Origin: Parathalassolituus penaei
GTDB lineage: Bacteria; Pseudomonadota; Gammaproteobacteria; Pseudomonadales; Oceanobacteraceae
Length of the DNA stretch: 64,000 bases
Assembly: GCF_026626885.1 (NCBI RefSeq)
Contig: NZ_JAPNOA010000020.1
Location: 123,651 to 187,650, forward strand
Direction of reading: 5' to 3'
The notes beneath the pieces were generated by a model. The model had not been told where the DNA came from. It searched no databases and saw only the letters and a program-made list of their open reading frames with translations. Each line of letters opens with the position of its first letter. Within the stretch, counting starts at the first letter, position 1. Shown here one piece after another: positions 37,716 to 45,027 of the stretch. Made by a program: the position numbers and the translations under genes.

Positions 37716-39029
37716 TCAGCCCTGGCTGGCCAGCCCCGGTAACCACAGGGCAATGCCCGGAAACAGGCTGATAATCACCGCCGCCACACACATGAGTACA
37801 AAAAATGGCATGGCGGCTAGGGCAACCTTGCCAAGTTTTTCGCCGGTCAGACCCTGCAGCACAAACAGGTTAAACCCGACTGGTGGTGTGATCTGGCCAA
37901 TTTCCACCATGATCACCAGAAACACGCCAAACCAGATCGGATCAATACCGGCCTGTATGACCAGCGGCAGGGTGATGGGCAGGCTCATGACGGTAATGGA
38001 AATACCGTCGAGGAACAGCCCGAGAATGATGTAGAACAGCGCCAGAATCAGCAGTAATCCGGCCGGGGTCAGCTGCATGGCACCAATCACCTTGGCGAGG
38101 TCCTGGGGAATATGCAGATAACCCACGGCGGTGGCCAGCAGGGCGGCGCAGACCAGAATCGAACAGACCATCACGCTGCTCAGCAGCGCCGAACGCACGG
38201 CGTCCTGAAATAACGACCAGCTCAGCTGTTTTTCGAACAGCAGGAACAGCAGGGTCGCGCCGAGACCAACGGCGGCGGCTTCGGACGGTGTGGCCAGACC
38301 GCTGTAGATCGAACCAATCACCACCACAATCAGACCCAGTACCGGTGCCAGCAGCGCCAGGCTTTGCAGAAAGGTGACGGTGGATTCCGTGGCAGGCTGA
38401 CGCGGTGCCTTGTGTGGATACAACAGCGCCTGTACCAGCAGATAACCGGAATACAGCGTGGCGATCAGCAGGCCCGGCAGCACCCCGGCCATAAAGAGTT
38501 TGCTGATCGACACTTCGGCCTGAACGCCGTACACAATCATCACAATCGACGGTGGAATCAGCAGGCCGAGGCTACCGGCACCGGCCAGCGAACCAATAGA
38601 CAACTGGCGGTCGTAACCGCGTTGTTGTAACTCGCGGGTGGTGATTTTGCCCACGGTGGCGGTGGTCGCCGAGCTGGAGCCACTGACGGCGGCAAACAGG
38701 GTGCAGCCGAAAATATTGGTATGCAGGATGCCACCCGGAATCCGCCGGGCGAAGGGTTCAAGGCCCTTGAACAGGCGCTCGGAAATATCCGAACGGAAAA
38801 TCAGTTCACCCATCAGGATAAACAGCGGGATCGCCGACAGTTCCCACGAGTTACCGGCGCGGAACAGAATACGGCTGAGGGTGATACCAATTCGCTGCAG
38901 GTCAAAATCGCCCATCCACAGCAGCGATAGCACCGCCACCATCACCAGTCCGGCGAATACCCAGGTACCAAGACCCAGGACAATAAAAATCAGGCCAACC
39001 AGCCCGAGGGTCGTCCACAAGGTATCCAT
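37716..39029 (-). CDS. dctM: TRAP transporter large permease
   Basis: The 437-residue membrane protein has about 12 hydrophobic segments and DctM hallmarks: IPLFILMGELIFRSDISERLF, SGSSSATTATVGKI, and PPSIVMIVYGV. The start overlaps the dctQ stop by one base (TAATG). With DctQ and DctP it imports an organic acid or related solute using the sodium gradient. The solute is not evident. Confidence 0.94.
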   Translation of the reverse strand: MDTLWTTLGLVGLIFIVLGLGTWVFAGLVMVAVLSLLWMGDFDLQRIGITLSRILFRAGNSWELSAIPLFILMGELIFRSDISERLFKGLEPFARRIPGGILHTNIFGCTLFAAVSGSSSATTATVGKITTRELQQRGYDRQLSIGSLAGAGSLGLLIPPSIVMIVYGVQAEVSISKLFMAGVLPGLLIATLYSGYLLVQALLYPHKAPRQPATESTVTFLQSLALLAPVLGLIVVVIGSIYSGLATPSEAAAVGLGATLLFLLFEKQLSWSLFQDAVRSALLSSVMVCSILVCAALLATAVGYLHIPQDLAKVIGAMQLTPAGLLLILALFYIILGLFLDGISITVMSLPITLPLVIQAGIDPIWFGVFLVIMVEIGQITPPVGFNLFVLQGLTGEKLGKVALAAMPFFVLMCVAAVIISLFPGIALWLPGLASQG

Positions 39030-39553
39030 TAATGCAGCTCCTGTGGTTCACCATCGAGATAACAGGGAGGCTGGCGGTACAGCGCCAGGCTTAACACCCG
39101 CGCCAGCAACGACAGACAGAAAATCACCAGCCCGGTAAGCACCAGGCCTTCGGGAATCCACAGCGGCGTGTTGGCCAGCGAGTCGCTGTGAATATTGCGG
39201 CTGAAACTGCGTACCACGTTCTGGCCCCAGAACCAGCTGAGCCAGCCAAACAGCAGCAGACAGGCACTGGATACCAGCAGGTCTATCAGTACGTTGGCGC
39301 CTTCGGACAGGCGTCCGGTAAGCATATCCACCCGGATCAGTCCGGCCCGTTCGAGGGTGTAACCCAGCCCGAAAAAGGTCATGGTGGCTACCGCGTACCC
39401 GACGAATTCGTTGAGTACAAAGGTCGAGCTGTTGAAAAACCGCATGACGATTTCCAGCAGGATATGGCCAGCCATGTAGATCATCAGGGCACCGGCAATC
39501 GCACCGGCCCCCTGATTGATACGTTTCACCAGATGGATATACAGGCGCACCAT
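39029..39553 (-). CDS. dctQ: TRAP transporter small permease
   Basis: The 174-residue protein has four predicted membrane helices, typical of DctQ (ALMIYMAGHILLEIVMRF, VGYAVATMTFFGLGYTLERAGLIRVDM). ATG 39553 lies 5 bp after the dctP stop; a longer frame would run into dctP. It connects DctP to DctM. Confidence 0.92.
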   Translation of the reverse strand: MVRLYIHLVKRINQGAGAIAGALMIYMAGHILLEIVMRFFNSSTFVLNEFVGYAVATMTFFGLGYTLERAGLIRVDMLTGRLSEGANVLIDLLVSSACLLLFGWLSWFWGQNVVRSFSRNIHSDSLANTPLWIPEGLVLTGLVIFCLSLLARVLSLALYRQPPCYLDGEPQELH

Positions 39554-39558
39554 AAGGC

Positions 39559-40536
39559 TTACTCGGCGGCCAGTTGTTTGAGGATGTCCTGACCCTGGCC
39601 TTTCATGTTTTCCAGCCATTCATCCATCGCCGGTTGGGCCGCCGCTTTCAGACGTGCGGCCATTTCCGGGTTGATGTCGGTTACCAGATTGACCTTGTGA
39701 GCGTTCAGTTCGGCGTAGTTCTGGTCGATACGGGTTTTGACGGTTTCCCAGTTGTGAGCGTCGGTGCGTTTGGCGGCTTCGAGAATGGCTTGCTGGCTTT
39801 CTTTTGACAGGCCATCAAAGGTCTTGCGGTTCATATGCACCATGTTGAGGGGGATGGCGTAACCGATTTCACTGTAGCTGCTGAGGTGTTCCCAGAAGCT
39901 GCTGTTGGCTCCGGCTTCGGCCGAGGTCAGTACCGCGGAAATACCACCGGTCGACAGCTGTGGCACTACATCACCCCAGGACAACATCACCGGCGCGGCG
40001 CCCACATCCTTGAAGGTCAGGGTGCCGTTTTTGTCGAAGGTGCGGATTTTCAGATTCTGCAGGTCTGCCACCGAATTCACCGGGGTTTTTGACCAGATAC
40101 CACTGGCCGGCCAGGGTGAGGCGTACAGCAGAATCTGGTCATTGGCAGCGAACACTTTTTCGTACAGGGGTTTGGCAATCTGATACAGCTTCTGGGCGTC
40201 ATCGACGTTGCTCACCAGAAATGGCATCGACGACAGCAGGAAAATCGGGTCGATACCGCCCATGGTGCCGGCCAGGGTGTCGGCAATCTGGATCGAGTTA
40301 TCGGCTACTGCATAAAAGTGGTCCGCGGATTTGAAACCCAGTGCGCCGCTGGTATGCAGGGTGATATTCACATCGCCCTTGCTGAGTTCTTTGACCTGTT
40401 CGATAAACCAGGCATCGCCCTGGGCGTGGATCGACTTGTCGTTGTATTCGTTGGAGAAGTCGAGGTTGGCGGCCTGACTGGTGGTGGCCGACAGGGCCAG
40501 AATCGAGGCGGCGAGCAGGGAATGCAAAGGCAACAT
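39559..40536 (-). CDS. dctP: TRAP transporter periplasmic binding protein
   Basis: The 325-residue protein has a signal peptide (SATTSQA) and a DctP-family domain (FIEQVKELSKGDVNITLHTSGALG, then NLKIRTFDKNGTLTFKDVGAAPVMLSWGDVVPQLSTGGISAV). The arginine in KIRTF corresponds to the conserved carboxylate-binding Arg of the family. Start ATG 40536 has AAAAGGAG upstream; the longer frame lacks support. It heads the dctPQM operon and is divergent from the orphan binding-protein gene at 40876. Confidence 0.93.
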   Translation of the reverse strand: MLPLHSLLAASILALSATTSQAANLDFSNEYNDKSIHAQGDAWFIEQVKELSKGDVNITLHTSGALGFKSADHFYAVADNSIQIADTLAGTMGGIDPIFLLSSMPFLVSNVDDAQKLYQIAKPLYEKVFAANDQILLYASPWPASGIWSKTPVNSVADLQNLKIRTFDKNGTLTFKDVGAAPVMLSWGDVVPQLSTGGISAVLTSAEAGANSSFWEHLSSYSEIGYAIPLNMVHMNRKTFDGLSKESQQAILEAAKRTDAHNWETVKTRIDQNYAELNAHKVNLVTDINPEMAARLKAAAQPAMDEWLENMKGQGQDILKQLAAE

Positions 40537-40875
40537 GGTGAACTCCTTTTCCCGTGCCATCTGGCCGGGTTGTTGGACAACTTCTGGGTTACTGCCAGAA
40601 AACGCCAATTCCTGTGGCGTCTGTTGACTGCCAGCGCTGCCAGCGGCACTGATTCCGCCATTCATCGCGGGTTGGCTCGTATCGGGTTTTCCAATCTGCC
40701 CATTCTGGTCTGATAGCCTTTTTACTTTTATGGGTATTGGGCTTCGGGCTATTACGCCACCAAATCATCCAAAAACAGGCCAGATTCCAAGGTGGCTGCT
40801 TTACTTACGGAACGACTGTTTCTGGTCGACCAGAGATTCAAACCGTCAGACTGACGTTGTTGTGGAAGGTACAGA
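40537..40875. promoter_or_regulatory. Divergent dctP / orphan binding-protein control region
   Basis: This 339-bp spacer holds two palindromes near the right-hand gene: TCTGGTCGACCAGA (40821-40834) and CGTCAGACTGACG (40844-40856). The first includes TGGTCGACCA, similar to GntR/FadR-type half-sites, but it could serve another family. No gene is seen. Confidence 0.5.
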
Positions 40876-42207
40876 ATGATTCGGCAGAACAAGGCGTTGT
40901 TGCAGGTATTAATGGGCATTCTGTTGTGCTGGGTACTGGCTGGGCCGGTTGCTGCACAGAATAAAACCGAACTGGTGATCGCCACGGTCAACAACGGCCA
41001 TATGCTGGCGATGGAGCAGTTGTCGCATTTTTTTGAAGAAGCCAACCCGGATATTCATTTGCGCTGGGTAACCCTGGAAGAAGGGGTATTACGTCAGCGA
41101 GTCACCACCGATATTGCCACCCGCGCTGGCCAGTTTGATGTGCTTACCATTGGTATGTATGAAGCGCCAATGTGGGGTGAGCGCGGCTGGTTATTGCCGC
41201 TGGAATTTGATGACGACTATCGCCCCAATGACCTGTTGCCCACCATCAAGGCCGGTCTGTCCGCCCGTGGCAAGCTGGTGGCTGCGCCGTTTTACGGCGA
41301 AAGTTCGATGCTGTTTTACCGTAAGGACCTGTTGGCCGCTGTGGGTAAAACCATGCCTGCCAATCCGACCTGGCAACAGGTAGAAGAAATGGCAGCCGCC
41401 ATCCATGATCCGGCTAAGGGAGTTTATGGTGTTTGCCTGCGCGGCAAACCGGGCTGGGGTGACAACATGGCGCTGCTGGGCACAATGGTGAATACCTTTG
41501 GTGGCCGCTGGTTTGATATTAACTGGCAGCCGCAGATCAACACCGATGCCTGGAAATCGGCAGTCAGTTTTTATATCAGCCTGTTGCAGAATTACGGGCC
41601 GGAAAATGCCTCGGCCAACAGTTTTAACGAGAATCTCGATCTGTTCAGTGCGGGCAAATGCGGGATGTGGGTGGATGCCACCGTTGCCGCATCGTTTGTA
41701 TCTGATCCGGCAATGTCAACCGTGGCGGGCAAGGTCGGATTTGCCCCGGCTCCGGTAGCGGTAACCCCGCGGGGGGCCAACTGGTTGTGGGCCTGGGCGC
41801 TGGCGATTCCGTCGTCATCCCGCCAGCAGGACGCCGCCAAACGGTTTGTCAGATGGGCGACGTCGCGTTCCTATATCGAGCTGGTTGGGCGTGAACTGGG
41901 CTGGCACCGGGTGCCAACTGGAACCCGTCTGAGTACCTATCAGATTCCGGCGGTAAGGGCGGCGATGCCATTTCTGGATGCCGAGCGTGAAGCCATTGAT
42001 CGTGCCGACCCGAAACAGTCGACCCTGCAGGCTGTGCCTTACATTGGTATCCAGGTGGTGAACATTCCGGAGTTCCAGCGCATTGGCCTCGAAACCGGCC
42101 GCCAGATCAGTGCGGCGCTGGCGGGCAAACGCAGTGTTGAAGATGCCTTGCGTTCGGCCCAGCAGTTTGCCGAGCAGGAAATGAAACGTAACCGTGGCAA
42201 ACCCTGA
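40876..42207 (+). CDS. Orphan sugar/polyol ABC binding protein
   Basis: The 443-residue protein has a signal peptide (AGPVAA) and resembles polyol-binding proteins (SmoE/MtlE type), with VTTDIATRAGQFDVLTIGMYEAPMWGERGWLLPL and GESSMLFYRKDLLA. No permease or ATPase gene adjoins it, and it has its own terminator, so it either serves a transporter encoded elsewhere or has a sensory role. It is divergent from the TRAP operon. The ribosome site GGAAGG supports the ATG. Confidence 0.85.
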   Translation: MIRQNKALLQVLMGILLCWVLAGPVAAQNKTELVIATVNNGHMLAMEQLSHFFEEANPDIHLRWVTLEEGVLRQRVTTDIATRAGQFDVLTIGMYEAPMWGERGWLLPLEFDDDYRPNDLLPTIKAGLSARGKLVAAPFYGESSMLFYRKDLLAAVGKTMPANPTWQQVEEMAAAIHDPAKGVYGVCLRGKPGWGDNMALLGTMVNTFGGRWFDINWQPQINTDAWKSAVSFYISLLQNYGPENASANSFNENLDLFSAGKCGMWVDATVAASFVSDPAMSTVAGKVGFAPAPVAVTPRGANWLWAWALAIPSSSRQQDAAKRFVRWATSRSYIELVGRELGWHRVPTGTRLSTYQIPAVRAAMPFLDAEREAIDRADPKQSTLQAVPYIGIQVVNIPEFQRIGLETGRQISAALAGKRSVEDALRSAQQFAEQEMKRNRGKP

Positions 42208-42229
42208 GCGCTGATTCGCTCAGGGTTTT
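42201..42229 (+). terminator. Rho-independent terminator of the orphan binding-protein gene
   Basis: ACCCTGAGCG and CGCTCAGGGT form a 10-bp perfect stem with loop CTGATT, followed by TTTT. The stem begins inside the last codons (stop at 42205-42207) and also faces the convergent yafJ gene. Confidence 0.92.
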
Positions 42230-42239
42230 ATTGGTTTTT

Positions 42240-43055
42240 TTAGCAGGTTTCCGGGGCTGGGGTGGTTGGATAACGCGGTACATCCACCTGCCCCTGCGCC
42301 AGCAGTTCGCCCAGTTGCCACAAACGCCACTCACCGGGCTGGTAACGATCCCATTCCTCGTCGAGGGTGAGGGGCGAGGTTGCAATCAGGGTCACCACAT
42401 CGGCCGGTGTGGTTTCGGCCGCAAAATCCACCGTCATTTCCGTATCCTGTAACGACGCCGGGCCAAAGGGCGCGCGCCGGGTAATACTGGCCATACGGGT
42501 GGTGCAGAAGCTGAATAACCAGTCACCGTTGGTCAGCAGACAGTTAAATACCCCCTGACTGGCGTATTCCTGCGCCAGGCTCACCAGAGTGCTGGCCAGC
42601 TGGGTTGGCATGGCGTCACGTGGCAGGTTCTGGCGCACCTGATTCATCAGATCACAGAAAATATCTTCACTGTCGGTATCACCGACCGGTTCATACATGC
42701 CCACCCGCCGTACAAAATTCGGCACCTGACCGTTATGGGCAAACACCCAGTAACGTCCCCATAACTCGCGCACAAACGGATGGGTGTTGGCGAGATTCAC
42801 CGACCCCACGTTGGCCTGACGAATATGGCAGATGGCGGTTTTGCTCTTGATCGGGTGCGAACTGACAAACCGGGCGATGGCCGACGAGGCGCTGGGCTCA
42901 GGGTCATGGAAGGAACGCACGCCCTTGCCGTCGTAAAAACTGATACCCCAGCCATCCTTGTGAGGGCCGGTTTCGCCGCCACGGCGGGTCAGGCCGGTGA
43001 AGCTGAAACAAAGGTCGGTGGGGGTGTTGGCACTCATGCCGAGCAGTTCGCACAT
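42240..43055 (-). CDS. yafJ: Class II glutamine amidotransferase, YafJ-like
   Basis: The 271-residue protein begins MCELLGMSAN; Cys2, exposed after loss of Met1, is the N-terminal nucleophile. The blocks HKDGWGISFYDG, CHIRQANVG, THPFVRELWGRYWVFAHNG and GDTDSEDIFC match the glutamine amidotransferase class II (GATase_4/6) family. It should release ammonia from glutamine, or process a gamma-glutamyl compound; the acceptor is unknown. It ends tail-to-tail with the binding-protein gene and is divergent from sbmA. Confidence 0.9.
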   Translation of the reverse strand: MCELLGMSANTPTDLCFSFTGLTRRGGETGPHKDGWGISFYDGKGVRSFHDPEPSASSAIARFVSSHPIKSKTAICHIRQANVGSVNLANTHPFVRELWGRYWVFAHNGQVPNFVRRVGMYEPVGDTDSEDIFCDLMNQVRQNLPRDAMPTQLASTLVSLAQEYASQGVFNCLLTNGDWLFSFCTTRMASITRRAPFGPASLQDTEMTVDFAAETTPADVVTLIATSPLTLDEEWDRYQPGEWRLWQLGELLAQGQVDVPRYPTTPAPETC

Positions 43056-43205
43056 GGGATTTCCCTGAATTCGGTTGCTGGTTGCAGTATAACGCTGTCA
43101 GCGGGGTATTTTGTGAGGATCACGGAAACCCTGTGCGCGCCGACAGGTCTGTGTTTGCACTGATCACAGCTGTGTTGGTATTTCCCGGATTGGAGGGTGT
43201 TAAAC

Positions 43206-44480
43206 GTGTTTGTTTCCTTTTTTATGCGGCCAGGCTGGTTCTTCCTGTCGTTTGCGCTCTGGGCTCTGCTTTGTATCGGCGGCTGGTATGGCTATTTTGC
43301 CGATCAGGGGGCGACATTCAGTATCGGTGTGAGTTTTCCGCAGGCGCTGGCGGCGACCGCCGATGAAGCGGCGCAGGCCGCGTTTGCTACTGCGCAGTCG
43401 GAGGCCAGTGAGTTCTGGTTCTACCAGTACATGCTGGTGGGATATGCGGTGTTTGTGGGCGTCTGGTTGTGGCTGGCCCGTGACCAGCGTTGGTCACGCT
43501 GGTCGATTGCCGGTTCGGCGCTGATTGTGTTTATCACCTGGTTCCAGGTGCAGGTCAGCGTGATGTTAAACGAGTGGTACGGCGGTTTTTACGACCTGAT
43601 CCAGAACGCCCTGGGTAATCCGGGGAAGGTCAGTATCGGCGAGTATTACAGCGAGTTATCCACCGTGGCGGTGATCATCATGACGGCGGTGGCGGTATCG
43701 GTGTTTAACCGCTTTTTTGTCAGCCACTATGTGTTTCGCTGGCGCCATGCCATGAACGACTACTACACCTCCCGATGGGGCCAGCTGCGCCAGATTGAAG
43801 GGGCATCGCAGCGGATTCAGGAAGACACCATGCGTTTCGCCACCATTGTGGAAGACCTCGGTGTCAGCTTTCTGGAGTCGGTGATGACCCTGCTGGCGTT
43901 CCTGCCGATTCTGTGGGGGCTGTCGGCCTACGTTACGGAATTACCGCTGATTGGTGAGGTGCCACAGGCGCTGGTGATGGTGGCGCTGGTGTGGTCGATT
44001 GTGGGAACCGCGCTGCTGGCGCTGGCCGGTATCAAGCTGCCGGGGCTGGAGTTCAACAACCAGAAAGTGGAAGCGGCTTACCGCAAGGAGCTGGTGTACG
44101 GTGAAGACCACGAACACCGCGCCCATCCGCAAACCCTGTCAGAGCTGTTTGCGGACGTACGCGCCAATTACTTCCGCCTGTACCGCAACTACCTGTACTT
44201 CAACGTGGTGCGTTACGGTTATCTGAACGTCGGCCAGTTTGTGCCGCTGATTGCACTGGCACCGGCGATTATGGCAGGGGCGTTTACGCTGGGGATCATG
44301 CAGAGGATTCTGAATGCGTTCCGTCAGGTTCAGGATTCGTTCCAGTATCTGGTTAACTCCTGGACCACGATTGTGGAGCTGCAGTCGATCTACAAACGTC
44401 TGCGGGCGTTTGAGCGGACGTTGCAGGAGCGTGAAGCGGCGCAGGTAAATGCTGAGCAGTTGCAGGGGCGCAGTTTGTAA
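43206..44480 (+). CDS. sbmA: SbmA/BacA-type peptide transporter
   Basis: The 424-residue inner-membrane protein has about seven predicted helices and the SbmA/BacA pattern (MFVSFFMRPGWFFLSFALWAL, LNEWYGGFYDLIQNAL, FVSHYVFRWRHAMNDYY, QRIQEDTMRFA). It lacks the ATPase domain found in ABCD-type relatives. The GTG start at 43206 is chosen because GGAGGG lies 8 nt upstream and the N-terminus then aligns with E. coli SbmA. Family members import proline-rich peptides, microcins and B12-like molecules using the proton gradient. The repeat C/D region follows directly. Confidence 0.9.
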   Translation: MFVSFFMRPGWFFLSFALWALLCIGGWYGYFADQGATFSIGVSFPQALAATADEAAQAAFATAQSEASEFWFYQYMLVGYAVFVGVWLWLARDQRWSRWSIAGSALIVFITWFQVQVSVMLNEWYGGFYDLIQNALGNPGKVSIGEYYSELSTVAVIIMTAVAVSVFNRFFVSHYVFRWRHAMNDYYTSRWGQLRQIEGASQRIQEDTMRFATIVEDLGVSFLESVMTLLAFLPILWGLSAYVTELPLIGEVPQALVMVALVWSIVGTALLALAGIKLPGLEFNNQKVEAAYRKELVYGEDHEHRAHPQTLSELFADVRANYFRLYRNYLYFNVVRYGYLNVGQFVPLIALAPAIMAGAFTLGIMQRILNAFRQVQDSFQYLVNSWTTIVELQSIYKRLRAFERTLQEREAAQVNAEQLQGRSL

Positions 44481-44503
44481 AACGCCCGAGACCGGCTTCT
44501 GGC

Positions 44504-44790
44504 GGCTACTCGGCTTGTTAATTTGCCAGGCCTTTTGCCCTGCCTGGGGGACCTTGTCCCCCGGCCGGGCGGCCGTCCCCCTGCTTAGCCCGACTGGGCT
44601 CGTGAATCCGGTCTTCACACACAAGGCCTTTTCGACCCCGGCCAGATGGCACATCCCTGTGCCCTGTCTATCGGTGAAAATAGGGCCTTGCCGGGCATCC
44701 ATGCCCCGGCTGGGTCGGGCCTTGGTGCTTATCCCGGCTCGCCCAGATGGGCAATTAACGGTGGCCAGCTGCGCTGGGTGAAAACGGTGT
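44504..44790. repeat. Dispersed hairpin-rich repeat, copy C
   Basis: It starts GGCTACTCGGCTTGTTAATT like copies A and B and follows them with many substitutions over about 287 bp. Small hairpins are kept while their loops change: GCCC-GACT-GGGC, GCCC-AGAT-GGGC and GGGGGAC-CTT-GTCCCCC. It adds CCAGGC-N10-GCCTGG. It lies 24 bp after sbmA, in the convergent sbmA/glnE spacer. Confidence 0.82.
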
Positions 44791-44914
44791 ATTACGCCAG
44801 GCTGCTTGCCCTGCCTGGGACCTTGTCCCCCGGCTGGGTCGGGCCTTGGTGCTTATCCCGGCTCGCCCAGATGGGCAATTAAAGGTGGCCAGCTGCGCTG
44901 GGTGAAAACGGTGT
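44791..44914. repeat. Dispersed hairpin-rich repeat, copy D (internal deletion)
   Basis: This unit of about 124 bp keeps the CCAGGC...GCCTGG and GCCCAGATGGGC hairpins and the 3' part of copy C but lacks the middle. Its last 90 bp are almost identical to copy C, so it arose by a recent tandem duplication with deletion. Confidence 0.78.
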
Positions 44915-44918
44915 TGAT

Positions 44919-44956
44919 GATTGTTGTAGTGTGGGCATTTATGCCCACAACAATCG
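44919..44956. repeat. Inverted repeat before the third heptamer array
   Basis: GTGGGCAT-TT-ATGCCCAC (44931-44948) is flanked by GATTGTTG and CAACAATC, giving a long interrupted hairpin. No T run follows. It may act as a bidirectional terminator for the convergent genes, but that is uncertain. Confidence 0.7.
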
Positions 44957-44957
44957 C

Positions 44958-45027
44958 ACCCGACACCCGACACCCGACACCCGACACCCGACACCCGACA
45001 CCCGACACCCGATGTCAGACGTCAGGC
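44958..45027. repeat. Heptanucleotide array overlapping the end of glnE
   Basis: Ten heptamers in one register: seven ACCCGAC, one ACCCGAT, one GTCAGAC, one GTCAGGC. The last two contain the glnE stop codon and its final codons. The unit types are the same as in the array at 33166-33221 but in reverse order. Confidence 0.95.

Noticed and set aside
32806..45027. Heptamer arrays as CRISPR or integron-like arrays
   Set aside because: Units are 7 bases with no spacers, and no cas genes, integrase or attC-like cassettes are nearby.
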